Shown piece after piece: positions 26,720 to 34,863 of a stretch of DNA of 64,000 nucleotides; positions within the stretch are counted from its first letter, which is position 1, and the number at the start of each line of letters is the position of its first letter. This DNA is from Candidatus Sulfotelmatobacter sp. Its GTDB lineage: Bacteria > Acidobacteriota > Terriglobia > Terriglobales > Acidobacteriaceae. A program made the translations under genes and the position numbers. The notes beneath the pieces are model-generated. The model made no database searches. It was not told the DNA's origin and saw only the letters and a list, made by a program, of their open reading frames with translations. The stretch is taken from assembly GCA_017883385.1 (NCBI GenBank), contig JADGNQ010000007.1:26813-90812 (forward strand), given 5' to 3'.

Positions 26720-28744
26720 ATGAGCAGAAAGTTTTACATCACGACACCGATTTACTACGTGAACGCGCGCCCGCACATCGGGCACGCTTATACGACCATC
26801 ACCTGCGACACGATTGCGCGGCGGCAACGCATGCTGGGTGCAGACACGTTCTTTCTGACTGGCACTGACGAGCACGGTCAGAAGATCGAGCGCGCTGCGC
26901 AGGCGGCTGGCAAAACCCCGCAACAATACGCCGATGAGATTTCGGCGCAGTTCCGCAAGCTCTGGCAGCGGATGGGTATTTCGAACGACGACTTCATCCG
27001 CACGACGGAAGAGCGGCACAAGAAGCGGCTGCAGGAATTGTTCCGGCGCATTCGCGACAACGGATACATCTACAAGGGCACGTACACCGGACAATACTGC
27101 GTTTCCGACGAACTCTACGTGGACGGCGCGCAGCCCGGCGATCCGTGTCCAACCTGCGGACGAATCACCGAAACTGTCCACGAAGAAAACTATTTCTTCA
27201 AGCTCTCAGCGTTTCAAGACAAACTGCTGGAGCTCTACGCGAATCCAGAGTTCATTCGTCCCGAGACACGGCGCAACGAAGTGATTGCGTTTGTGCGCTC
27301 AGGTCTGCGCGACCTCTCGATCAGCCGGTCTACATTTTCGTGGGGCGTTCCCGTGCCGGACGATCCGAAGCACGTGATCTATGTGTGGCTCGACGCGCTG
27401 GCCAACTACATAACCGCGATCGGCTACGGCTCCACGCACGCGGGCGCGCAAGATGCGTTCAAGAAGTACTGGCCGGCCGACGTGCAGATGATCGGAAAAG
27501 AAATTGTCCGCTTCCATTGCGTGTACTGGCCAGCGTTCCTGATGGCGGCTGGATTGCCTGTGCCAAAAGCCATTGTCGCGCACGGGTGGCTGCTGTTTGA
27601 AGAGAGCAAGATGTCGAAGTCGCGCGGCAATATTGTGCGCACGGAGACAATTTTGGATGTCCTGGGTGCGGACGCGTTGCGTTATTTCCTGCTGCGGGAG
27701 GTCGTATTCGGTCAGGATGGATCGTTTTCCTTCGATGCTCTGGTGCAGCGTTACAATTCCGACCTCGCTAACGGGCTGGGCAATCTGGCCAGCCGCACGT
27801 TAACCATGATTAACCGATATTTCAAGGGCGAGGTGCCGTATCCCTCGCACGCGGCCTCGAAGACGGCTGCCGATGACGCGATTGCCGAGACGGCGCGCAG
27901 GACTATACGCGAATTTGGAACACTCTTCGATCAATTCCAGTTTTCGCGCGCGCTCGAAACGGCGTGGGGACTGGTGGCCGCGGTCGACAAGTACATTGTC
28001 GAGAACGAACCCTGGTCGCTGGGCGAAAAGAACGACGACGAGAGTCGAGCACGACTGGCTACGGTGCTTTACACCTCGGCTGAGGCCCTGCGCATTGCTA
28101 CCGCGCTGGCGCACCCGGTCATGCCGGAGGCAACGGCCAAGATCTGGACGCAGATGGGGTTAGGCGACATCAAGAAGCTCGCCTTGGCCGATCTCGCCTG
28201 GGGACAGTTGCCGCTGGGTACGAGGCTGGGCGACGTTTACCCGGTATTCCCGCGTGCGGATAAGAGCGCAATCGAAAGGATGCAGCAGATGGAAGATCAG
28301 CAAAGAGTTCCCGCCGCAGAAGAGAAGCCGGCGGCAGAAGTAAAACTGGTGGCGGAGATCCCAGCACCGATTGCAGCGCAGGTTGCTCCTCCGGCGACTG
28401 CGACGCCCGCTGTGAGCGACAAAATTACCATCGATGACTTCGCCAAGATCGAACTGCGAGTGGGCGTGGTCAAGGTTGCCGAGCGCGTCCCTAAGGCCGA
28501 CAAACTCCTGCGGCTCGAGATTGACATCGGCACCGAAGTTCGCCAGGTTCTGGCGGGGATTGCCGAGGCCTATGCGCCCGAGACTCTGATTGGCCGCAAA
28601 GTGGTCATCGTGGCGAACCTCGCCCCCCGAAAACTGCGCGGACTGGAGTCGAATGGCATGATCGTGGCCGCATCGCTGGAGGGCGGGAAGCCGGTCCTGG
28701 CGGGCTTTCTGGAAGACGTGCCAGTGGGGGCACGGCTCAAGTAG
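26720..28744 (+). CDS. metG: Methionyl-tRNA synthetase with C-terminal tRNA-binding domain
   Basis: Charges initiator and elongator tRNA-Met. I take the ATG at 26720 (MSRKFYITTPIYYV) rather than an in-frame TTG at 26705, giving 674 residues. HIGH motif at 19-22, one zinc-knuckle pair (CPTC in GDPCPTCG), and KMSKS at 297-301. After the anticodon helix bundle comes an Ala/Pro/Glu-rich linker and then a Trbp111-like OB-fold (about 565-674: FAKIELRVGVVKVAERVPKADKLLRLEIDIG), which aids tRNA binding and dimerisation. It follows larC on the same strand after the repeat. Confidence 0.97.
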   Translation: MSRKFYITTPIYYVNARPHIGHAYTTITCDTIARRQRMLGADTFFLTGTDEHGQKIERAAQAAGKTPQQYADEISAQFRKLWQRMGISNDDFIRTTEERHKKRLQELFRRIRDNGYIYKGTYTGQYCVSDELYVDGAQPGDPCPTCGRITETVHEENYFFKLSAFQDKLLELYANPEFIRPETRRNEVIAFVRSGLRDLSISRSTFSWGVPVPDDPKHVIYVWLDALANYITAIGYGSTHAGAQDAFKKYWPADVQMIGKEIVRFHCVYWPAFLMAAGLPVPKAIVAHGWLLFEESKMSKSRGNIVRTETILDVLGADALRYFLLREVVFGQDGSFSFDALVQRYNSDLANGLGNLASRTLTMINRYFKGEVPYPSHAASKTAADDAIAETARRTIREFGTLFDQFQFSRALETAWGLVAAVDKYIVENEPWSLGEKNDDESRARLATVLYTSAEALRIATALAHPVMPEATAKIWTQMGLGDIKKLALADLAWGQLPLGTRLGDVYPVFPRADKSAIERMQQMEDQQRVPAAEEKPAAEVKLVAEIPAPIAAQVAPPATATPAVSDKITIDDFAKIELRVGVVKVAERVPKADKLLRLEIDIGTEVRQVLAGIAEAYAPETLIGRKVVIVANLAPRKLRGLESNGMIVAASLEGGKPVLAGFLEDVPVGARLK

Positions 28745-28776
28745 GAGATCAAAACCTGGCCTCGCTGCGCTCAGCC

Positions 28777-28798
28777 GGACGGGCGAAGGCGCCCGTCC
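28777..28798. repeat. Short hairpin repeat, GAAGGC-loop family, copy 2
   Basis: Stem GGACGGGC/GCCCGTCC, loop GAAGGC, then CCACA. Against the copy at 9525-9546 the stem differs at two positions on each side and pairing is kept. It lies between metG and tatD. Confidence 0.7.
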
Positions 28799-28822
28799 CC
28801 ACACAGGCTTCACTACACAATC

Positions 28823-29647
28823 ATGTTCGTCGATTCTCACGCACATCTCGATGGCAAGCAGTTTGACTCGGATCGCGAGGACGTGATCGCTCGCGCGCTG
28901 GAAGCTGGAGTGCGGACTATGGTCGCTATCGGCAACGGAGACGGCCCTCCCGTTCTTGATGCCGGGATTCAACTGGCGGATAAACACCCGTTCATGTTAG
29001 CGACGATCGGGATTCATCCGCACGAGGCAAAACTCGCGGACGAGGCGGCCTATCAAACGATGGAGCAACTGGCGCGGCATGCCAACGTGATCGCGTGGGG
29101 CGAGATCGGACTCGACTACCACTACGACCACTCTCCGCGCGAGACGCAGAAGGTGGTTCTTGCGCGGCAAATGGAATTGGCAGCGGCTGCCAGGCTGCCC
29201 ATCGTGATTCATTGCCGTCCGTCGGACGGCAGCGACAACGCCTGGGAAGACTGCCTTGGATTAATCAAGGATCAGTGGGCTCCAAACGGGCTGGGCGGAA
29301 TTCTCCATTGCTTCACGGGAAGCTGGTCACAAGCCAAGCGCGGCCTCGACATGGGATTCATGATTTCATTCGCTGGCAACGTCACATTTCCCAAGGCTCA
29401 GCAGATTCGCGACGCGGCGATCGAAGTTCCGCTCGACCGCATGCTGATCGAGACGGACTCCCCGTATCTGGCTCCGGTACCGCACCGTGGCAAGCGCAAC
29501 GAACCGGCCTTCGTCAAGGAGACTGCGCGCCGGCTGGGCGAATTGCGCGGGCTCTCCATGGACGAGGTCGGCGAGCGCACCTCCCGCAATTTCTACAATT
29601 TTTTCAAATTGGCTGAAATGGCTGAAAGCAAAGTATCGGCCCGCTGA
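28823..29647 (+). CDS. tatD: TatD family metal-dependent deoxyribonuclease
   Basis: TIM-barrel metal hydrolase of 274 residues with 3'-5' DNase activity in characterised members. The full motif set is present: DSHAHLD, IGIHPHEAK, GEIGLDYHYD, IVIHCRPS, LHCFTGSW and ETDSPYLAPVPHRGKRNEPAFV. It is placed directly after metG, a pairing seen in many bacteria. The ATG at 28823 is well fixed because it begins the conserved MFVDSHAHLD. Confidence 0.95.
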   Translation: MFVDSHAHLDGKQFDSDREDVIARALEAGVRTMVAIGNGDGPPVLDAGIQLADKHPFMLATIGIHPHEAKLADEAAYQTMEQLARHANVIAWGEIGLDYHYDHSPRETQKVVLARQMELAAAARLPIVIHCRPSDGSDNAWEDCLGLIKDQWAPNGLGGILHCFTGSWSQAKRGLDMGFMISFAGNVTFPKAQQIRDAAIEVPLDRMLIETDSPYLAPVPHRGKRNEPAFVKETARRLGELRGLSMDEVGERTSRNFYNFFKLAEMAESKVSAR

Positions 29648-29708
29648 AACCCGCAATTCTGGTAGTCTCATCAGCAAGATTCCCTTATTTCAGAAAGATT
29701 AGAAATGT

Positions 29709-30203
29709 ATGCCCGATAACAGTTTCGACGTAGTGAGCAAGATCGATCTGAACGAGGTCGCGAACGCCATCCAGCAGGCACTGAAGGAGATTCATACGCG
29801 TTTCGACCTGAAGGATTCGAAGTCGAATATCGAACTGGAAAAAGACGCTATCGTGATGCATTCCGCTGACGAGTACAAACTGAAGGCCGTAAACGATATC
29901 CTGCAGCAGAAACTGGTGAAGCGCGGCGTGTCGCTCAAGGGACTGACCTACGGCGCAGTCGAAGCGGCCGCGGGCGGAACGGCTAAGCGCCGCGTCACCA
30001 TGCAGCAAGGCATCGCCATTGAGAAGGCGCGCGAGATCGTGAAGCTCGTTAAAGATTCGAAGAAGAAGGCGCAGGCTTCGATTCAGGGAGACCTGGTCCG
30101 TATCAGCAGCAAAGACCGCGATACGCTTCAGGAGACTATTGCCCTGCTGAAACAGCACGACTTCGGAATTGACTTGCAGTTTACGAATTTCAGAACGAAC
30201 TAA
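29709..30203 (+). CDS. yajQ: YajQ family nucleotide-binding protein (DUF520)
   Basis: Small cytoplasmic protein of 164 residues. Some members bind cyclic di-GMP and act with a transcription factor; others bind other nucleotides or RNA. Conserved blocks: SFDVVSKIDLNEVANAIQQA, RFDLKDSKSNIELEKD, GVSLKGLTYGAVE, VRISSKDRDTLQETIALLK, and the C-terminal DLQFTNFR. The stop TAA is the first three bases of a TAACCAC repeat, as in larC. Confidence 0.93.
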   Translation: MPDNSFDVVSKIDLNEVANAIQQALKEIHTRFDLKDSKSNIELEKDAIVMHSADEYKLKAVNDILQQKLVKRGVSLKGLTYGAVEAAAGGTAKRRVTMQQGIAIEKAREIVKLVKDSKKKAQASIQGDLVRISSKDRDTLQETIALLKQHDFGIDLQFTNFRTN

Positions 30204-30232
30204 CCACAGCGGACACAGAGAGCACAGAGCAA
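30201..30232 (+). repeat. TAACCAC-type repeat at the yajQ stop
   Basis: TAACCACAGCGGACACAGAG followed by AGCACAGAGCAA. It begins with the yajQ stop codon and runs right up to the TTG start of the next gene. Confidence 0.75.
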
Positions 30233-31222
30233 TTGAGCGCACCGGCCACCATTAACGGGAAAGAAGTATTTGACCTGCTGCGGGACGATCTCGTCGCGCT
30301 GGAGGGCGAGTTTGGGCGGGACACCGTCTCGGGCGTTCAGGCCATTACGGAAATCAGCGAATATCTCCGCGCAGGCGGAGGCAAAAGAATCCGCCCGGCG
30401 CTGCTGCTGCTCTCGGCGAAACTGTTCGACTACCAGGGGCAGGGCGCGGTTCGACTGGGGGCGGTGGTCGAGATCATTCATACCGCGACACTGGTTCACG
30501 ATGACATCATCGATGAGGCCAAGACGCGGCGGGGACGGCCCGCGGCCAACACGCAATGGGGAAACTCGAAATGCGTGCTGGCCGGCGACTGGCTCTACAT
30601 GCAGGCTTTCAAGATTGCCGTGCAGGAGAGGAACTTCCGCATCCTCGACACTCTGATTGAACTCACGCAGCAGATGGTTGAAGGTGAACTGCTGCAGATG
30701 GAAAAGCTCGGCAAACTGATCACCCTGGACGAACACTTCGACCTCATCTTCCGAAAAACGGCCTGCCTGTTCTCGGTTTGCATGCGCCTGGGGGCGATTC
30801 TCGGCGGGGCCACCATCGAGCAGGAAGCCGCTCTGGGCAAGTACGGGCACGATCTCGGCATGGCGTTTCAGATCGTGGACGATGTACTCGATTTGACTGC
30901 TTCCGAAGATGTGCTCGGCAAACCGGTGGCCAGCGACCTGCGCGAGGGCAAGGTCACCATGGCGGTGATCCACGCCTTGGAACGCTGCACACTCGAAGAA
31001 CGAGCCAAGATCGAGACTATTCTGCGCGAAATGTGCTTCAATGGCGTAACCCACGCACACATTCTGGAGATCCTGCAACGGTATGGATCGCTGGAAGCCG
31101 CCACCACTCGCGCTGCGCGCTACGCGGAGTCAGCGCAGAAGGCAATATGCACGTTCCCCGATTCGGAGATCAAGCGCGCCCTGCTGTGGGCGCCGGAGTT
31201 TGTGGTGGCCAGAGAGAAGTAG
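30233..31222 (+). CDS. Polyprenyl diphosphate synthase (octaprenyl/heptaprenyl type)
   Basis: Trans-isoprenyl chain elongation enzyme making the side chain of quinones. 329 residues. First Asp-rich motif in LVHDDIIDEAKTRRGRPAAN; the second is VDDVLDLTASED. The Gly/Lys/Arg binding site for the allylic substrate is GGGKRIRPALLLLSAKL. The start appears to be TTG at 30233, directly after the repeat. Chain length cannot be read with confidence. Confidence 0.93.
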   Translation: MSAPATINGKEVFDLLRDDLVALEGEFGRDTVSGVQAITEISEYLRAGGGKRIRPALLLLSAKLFDYQGQGAVRLGAVVEIIHTATLVHDDIIDEAKTRRGRPAANTQWGNSKCVLAGDWLYMQAFKIAVQERNFRILDTLIELTQQMVEGELLQMEKLGKLITLDEHFDLIFRKTACLFSVCMRLGAILGGATIEQEAALGKYGHDLGMAFQIVDDVLDLTASEDVLGKPVASDLREGKVTMAVIHALERCTLEERAKIETILREMCFNGVTHAHILEILQRYGSLEAATTRAARYAESAQKAICTFPDSEIKRALLWAPEFVVAREK

Positions 31223-31224
31223 GA

Positions 31225-31252
31225 GCAGTTCGCAGTTCGCAGTTCGCAGTTC
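31225..31252. repeat. Tandem 7-bp repeat, four copies
   Basis: GCAGTTC repeated four times without change just after the polyprenyl synthase stop, followed by a degenerate TCAGATTTCAG. Confidence 0.85.
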
Positions 31253-31394
31253 TCAGATTTCAGTCTCTTCTCACTCGTCGCCCGCGCCGCATCATCTGCG
31301 ACCACAAGTAAGAGATTCCTTAGCAGCGGTTGGCGGCAACCTCTTCCCTTGCCGCCATTTACTCTGATGATCCCGGTCACAACGACCCGTGATT

Positions 31395-31785
31395 CCGGCC
31401 ACAGACATTTCTCTCCTCTGCGGACAGAATGCAGGCGATTGGTGGGAGTGTCCGCCGGAGTGGAAGGCTAACGAGACGCACTGGCATGCGATGAGGCGCG
31501 AGTATAGCGACCTCAGTCCTCTCCCCCTGGCACCTGAGAAAGGCAGGTCGCCGAGGGTCCTGTCCGCTGCGGGCAAACCATCAACGAGAGACGGCGGCTT
31601 CAGTCGAAGCTTTAGACGAAAGGCGCCTTGGTTTTTCGACGCGCCGGCCCGGACAGGGCCGGAAGAGACTTCGAGTGTAAGCCGCTGTCTTGCTCACCCT
31701 GACGGGGAAGTCCTCCTGAGAGACTTGGTCCCCGAAAACAGAACCGGGCGTCAGTCCTTCGGACCCGCCCGGTTTTGTTTATACT
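31395..31785 (+). ncRNA. Candidate structured RNA (tentative)
   Basis: The block between the polyprenyl synthase and DedA-rhodanese genes is rich in complementary GC segments and closes with a rho-independent terminator on the + strand. Examples of stems: CCGGCCC/GGGCCGG, AGGCGCC with GCGCC, AAGTC/GACTT. It has no protein-like ORF. Either a small RNA gene or the leader of the next gene is possible. The 5' boundary is a guess. Confidence 0.3.
31742..31780 (+). terminator. Rho-independent terminator with nested hairpin
   Basis: AACCGGGCG pairs with CGCCCGGTT, enclosing a second small stem GTCC-TTC-GGAC, and is followed by TTGTTT. It lies 117 bases upstream of the DedA-rhodanese start, so it ends either the upstream operon, a small RNA, or an attenuated leader. 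Confidence 0.8.
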
Positions 31786-31896
31786 GAACCCTATCGTGGT
31801 TCTGTGAATCAAAGTCCTGCCGAATCATAGCTGTGTCAAATCACGGTTCTGCGAATTCAAGCCTGTTCGTCCAAGACTGCGTATGAATGACTGCGT

Positions 31897-32868
31897 ATGA
31901 ATGACCTTTTCTCCATGATGGCGCGCCACGGCTATGCCCTGACATTCGCTGTGCTGCTTGCGGAGGCGATCGGACTTCCCCTGCCCGCCGCGATTGCGCT
32001 GGTGGCGGCCGGTGCCGCCGTCGCGTCGCACACCCTGTCCGGGCCGGGGATGATTTTCACCGCCATGACGGCGCTCATGATCGGCGACATTGCACAGTTC
32101 TGGCTGGGGCGCTACGCGGGCTGGGCACTGCTGGGATTCCTCTGCCGCGTGTCCATGAACCCGGAGACCTGCATTCTCCGATCCGCGGAATCTTTCTACA
32201 AACGGGGCAAGGTGACTCTCGTGGTCGCCAAATTCATTCCCGGAATCAACACCATGGCCGCGCCGCTGGCCGGCAGCATGAAGATGCGTTTCGGGCAGTT
32301 TCTTCGCCTGGACTTCGCCGGAGCTCTTCTGTACTCCGTGACCTATCTGATGGTGGGATATTTGTCCCGCGATTTTCTCGCTGCCACATTGAACGGATTC
32401 CACGCCGCTGGGCGGGCCATGGAAGTAGTCCTTACCGCCGCACTCGTGGTCTACGCGACCTACCGCGCCGCGCAATTCCGCAAGTATAAGAAGTATCGCA
32501 TCGTGCCCCGGGTACAGGTGCAGGAACTTGCCGCGCGTCTGGCCTCGGAAGAAGCCGACCGGGTACAGATTGTTGACGTGCGCAGCCACGGATACTACGA
32601 CATTGGGTCCGAGCGCATCCACGGCTCTATCCGCATCGAGCCCAACAACCTTGAGGAAGAGATCAAGAACCTCTCCAAAGACAAGGACATTTACCTGTAC
32701 TGTACTTGAGCACGCGAGGCGACCAGCGCCCGGGTGGCGCATCTGCTGCGGGAAAAAGGATTCAACACGTTCGTGATCGTCGGCGGGCTCACCGCCTGGC
32801 GCAAAGCCGGGGAACCGCTTGAGTCTGTGCCCAAGGATGATCTCGTCAAACTTCCAACATTCAATTAG
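31897..32868 (+). CDS. DedA-rhodanese fusion with in-frame UGA: candidate selenoprotein
   Basis: Residues 1-200 form a DedA/SNARE-associated membrane domain (FAVLLAEAIGLPLPAAIAL, AKFIPGINTMAAPLAGSMKM). Residues about 215-323 form a rhodanese domain (VQIVDVRSHGYYDIG, IHGSIRIEPN, DIYLYCT). The frame meets TGA at 32707-32709 (codon 271) and then continues AREATSARVAHLLREKGF, FVIVGGLTAWRKAGEPLE to TAG at 32866. UGA lies two codons after Cys269, where related sequences, as I recall them, read C-T-C. GC-rich third positions continue past the UGA. A 5-bp GC hairpin with a CGGGT loop starts 16 bases after it. The alternatives are a nonsense mutation or a base error. The product would be an inner-membrane protein with a cytosolic or periplasmic sulfur/redox domain. 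Confidence 0.7.
32726..32740 (+). promoter_or_regulatory. Candidate bacterial SECIS hairpin
   Basis: GCGCC-CGGGT-GGCGC, a perfect 5-bp stem with a 5-base loop. The loop begins 21 bases after the UGA at 32707-32709 and has a G at its second position. Known bacterial SECIS elements have a short stem with a small G-containing loop roughly 16-37 bases after UGA, so the geometry fits. GC-rich coding DNA can form such stems by chance. Confidence 0.4.
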
Positions 32869-32950
32869 ACCTGGTCGGGTAAATGCTCGGGTTGATGCGG
32901 CGACAGCCCCGTTATGGTTTCATCCCCTGAGGGTATCCCTGCGGCGCTCG

Positions 32951-33400
32951 CTAGCCCCCGAATTGCCGCAGATGGTGATCCAGATGTTTGTACATCCCGC
33001 GACTCCACTGTTGCGGAGTAAGCGCACCGAAGAACGGATGCGGATGCCGGGTGCATTGGGCCTCCCCTCCATCGTGGAATTGCCGAACCTTTAGCTTCAG
33101 TTGCTCCTGCTCTCGGTGAAATTCCCGCTGGTCCAATACCACGAGCGTTCTATCGGTGGGATTGTTACGCGAGAATGGCTTCTCGTTTGTGTAGATCGGC
33201 TTGACGAATGGTCCGATCAACCTTCCGACGAAGATACGCGGAGGATTGAGCCGTCCGGATGCCATATCCAGGGCTGCGGAGCAATGTGCCAGCATTTGCG
33301 CCACGTCCATCTTGCCCCACTGCCGTTGCGCAGCAGGCTGCAGTTTGTCGACGCGCGATATCACGTCATCGACTGCTTCTCGTTGGAATAGGTTCGTCAT
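32951..33400 (-). CDS. DUF1569 family protein (DinB-like four-helix bundle)
   Basis: 149 residues from the ATG at 33400, which has GGAGGAG immediately upstream; an in-frame TTG at 33412 lies within the ribosome site and is unlikely to be the start. Conserved features: WGKMDVAQMLAHCSAALDMASGR, FVGRLIGPFVKPIY, and HPFFGALTPQQWSRGMYKHLDHHLRQFG, with several His that could bind metal. Family members are found widely in Acidobacteriota and Bacteroidota and their function is unknown. Confidence 0.85.
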   Translation of the reverse strand: MTNLFQREAVDDVISRVDKLQPAAQRQWGKMDVAQMLAHCSAALDMASGRLNPPRIFVGRLIGPFVKPIYTNEKPFSRNNPTDRTLVVLDQREFHREQEQLKLKVRQFHDGGEAQCTRHPHPFFGALTPQQWSRGMYKHLDHHLRQFGG

Positions 33401-33519
33401 AATCTCCTCCAAAAACCTGACGGGCCTCGTTGACCGCGGAAAATGATAACACTCGCAAGGCCCGGGCCCTTTTCAGTATCCCTGGCAGCGGGAGTGTACA
33501 ATTGGGGCGTTTTGCCCCG

Positions 33520-34851
33520 ATGAACACCCCAGCCAGTCGCGAGGAAAAACCGTTGCGGCCGGTGGTCCTGCAGTCTCCGTCCGCAGCCACTCATCCCGGG
33601 ATGAACCGCGTGCTTTTCCTTTTGGGGCTGTCGGTTCTTATCAACTACATCGATCGCAGCAATCTCTCGATCGCTGCGCCACTGATTAAAGATGAGCTGG
33701 GAATTTCCGCATCGCAGCTGGGCACTCTGCTGTCGGCTTTTTTCTACACTTACGCGTTGCTGCAGATTCCTGCTGGCTGGCTGGTGGACCGCTTCGACGT
33801 GAAGTGGGTCTTTGCCCTGGGATTCTTTATCTGGTCTGCGGCCACGGCAGTTACCGGCATCCTGCATGGATTTGTGGCGTTGCTCGTCATCCGCGTGATT
33901 CTCGGCGTGGGAGAATCTGTCGCTTTTCCCGCCTATGGCAAGATCCTCGGAGGTTACTTCGATGAGAGCCGACGCGGTTTTGCTAACTCCGTGGTCATCG
34001 CCGGTCTGGCCCTGGGGCCTGCAGTGGGCATGCTGATCGGAGGAACCGTCGTCGGACGTTTCGGATGGCGGCCATTTTTTGTCACTCTGGGTCTTGGCGG
34101 TTCGCTTTGGCTCGTGCCCTGGTGGCTATGGATGCCGCGCAGAACAACCAGTTCTCCCCGCGCATCGGATCAGCAAGCGGGAGTTCTCGCCATCCTGGGA
34201 CAGAGGTCGGCATGGGGAACGTGTCTCTGCCAATTCAGTTTTAACTATTCTTCTTATTTCCTGGTGACTTGGCTGCCCTTCTATCTGGTGCGCGAACGCC
34301 ATCTCTCGATGAATCAAATGGCGAGGGCGGGAGGACTCGTCTACCTGCTGTTTGCAACTTCCTCCATGGTGTTCGGAAAGCTGTCAGACCGGTGGATTGC
34401 CTCGGGCGGTTCTCGAACGACCGTTCGCAAGACATTAGCTGCTCTGGGGAAGATTGGCATGGGAGTCTTCCTGGCAGCGTCGGCGGTGGCGCCCGACGCC
34501 CTGTTTATTGGCACGCTAGCGCTGGCGGGCGTGTTCATGGGCATGTCGGCCTGCAGCATTTGGTCCATAACGCAGACCCTGGCCGGACCACGCATGGTGG
34601 GCCGCTGGACGGGCGTACAGAACTTTGTGGGAAATTTCGCCGGCGCGGTCGCGCCCGCCCTCACGGGAATCCTGCTGGACAGAACTGGCCATTTCTACTG
34701 GGCGTTCTTTATCGCGACGGCGGTTGCCTGGATCGGCGCGCTCAGTTGGATCTTTGTCGTCGGTGCGGTTGTAGAGGTGGATTGGGAGAAGTATATCCGG
34801 GGAACGCGCACGATTCCGGCTGTTCCCGCACAGGAATCGTCGCCGCCGTAA
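33520..34851 (+). CDS. Major facilitator superfamily transporter, anion:cation symporter type
   Basis: About 443 residues and 12 membrane helices. Start chosen at the ATG at 33520, because upstream in-frame sequence to 33430 overlaps the divergent promoter area. The MFS signature GWLVDRFDVKWV lies between helices 2 and 3, and INYIDRSNLSIAAPLIKDELGIS near the N-terminus is typical of hexuronate/phthalate-type carriers (ACS family). A second signature appears in FGKLSDRWIASGGSR. The substrate is probably an organic anion such as a sugar acid. Confidence 0.9.
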   Translation: MNTPASREEKPLRPVVLQSPSAATHPGMNRVLFLLGLSVLINYIDRSNLSIAAPLIKDELGISASQLGTLLSAFFYTYALLQIPAGWLVDRFDVKWVFALGFFIWSAATAVTGILHGFVALLVIRVILGVGESVAFPAYGKILGGYFDESRRGFANSVVIAGLALGPAVGMLIGGTVVGRFGWRPFFVTLGLGGSLWLVPWWLWMPRRTTSSPRASDQQAGVLAILGQRSAWGTCLCQFSFNYSSYFLVTWLPFYLVRERHLSMNQMARAGGLVYLLFATSSMVFGKLSDRWIASGGSRTTVRKTLAALGKIGMGVFLAASAVAPDALFIGTLALAGVFMGMSACSIWSITQTLAGPRMVGRWTGVQNFVGNFAGAVAPALTGILLDRTGHFYWAFFIATAVAWIGALSWIFVVGAVVEVDWEKYIRGTRTIPAVPAQESSPP

Positions 34852-34863
34852 TACACTCCTTGC

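Larger units (their letters stand above)
31223..31896. other. Gene-free, highly structured interval upstream of the DedA-rhodanese gene
   Basis: No believable ORF. It contains four tandem GCAGTTC units (31225-31252), a hairpin GGCGGCAA...TTGCCGCC (31332-31356), and then about 390 bases dense in potential stems, for instance CCGGCCC-GGACA-GGGCCGG near 31646-31664. It ends in a clear terminator at 31742-31780. This would fit a stable RNA or a long leader; I could not match it to tmRNA, RNase P, 6S, SRP or a known riboswitch by eye. Confidence 0.5.

Noticed and set aside
31395..31785. Identity as tmRNA, RNase P RNA, 6S RNA, SRP RNA, tRNA-Sec or a cobalamin riboswitch
   Set aside because: Checked by eye for conserved pieces of each (tmRNA ends and tag, RNase P core motifs, SRP tetraloop region, T-loop and UCA anticodon, B12 box). 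Only weak partial likenesses were seen.
31389..31787. Open frame of 132 codons before the DedA gene
   Set aside because: The translation has no secondary-structure rhythm or family likeness and passes through the terminator stem, so I treat the stretch as non-coding.
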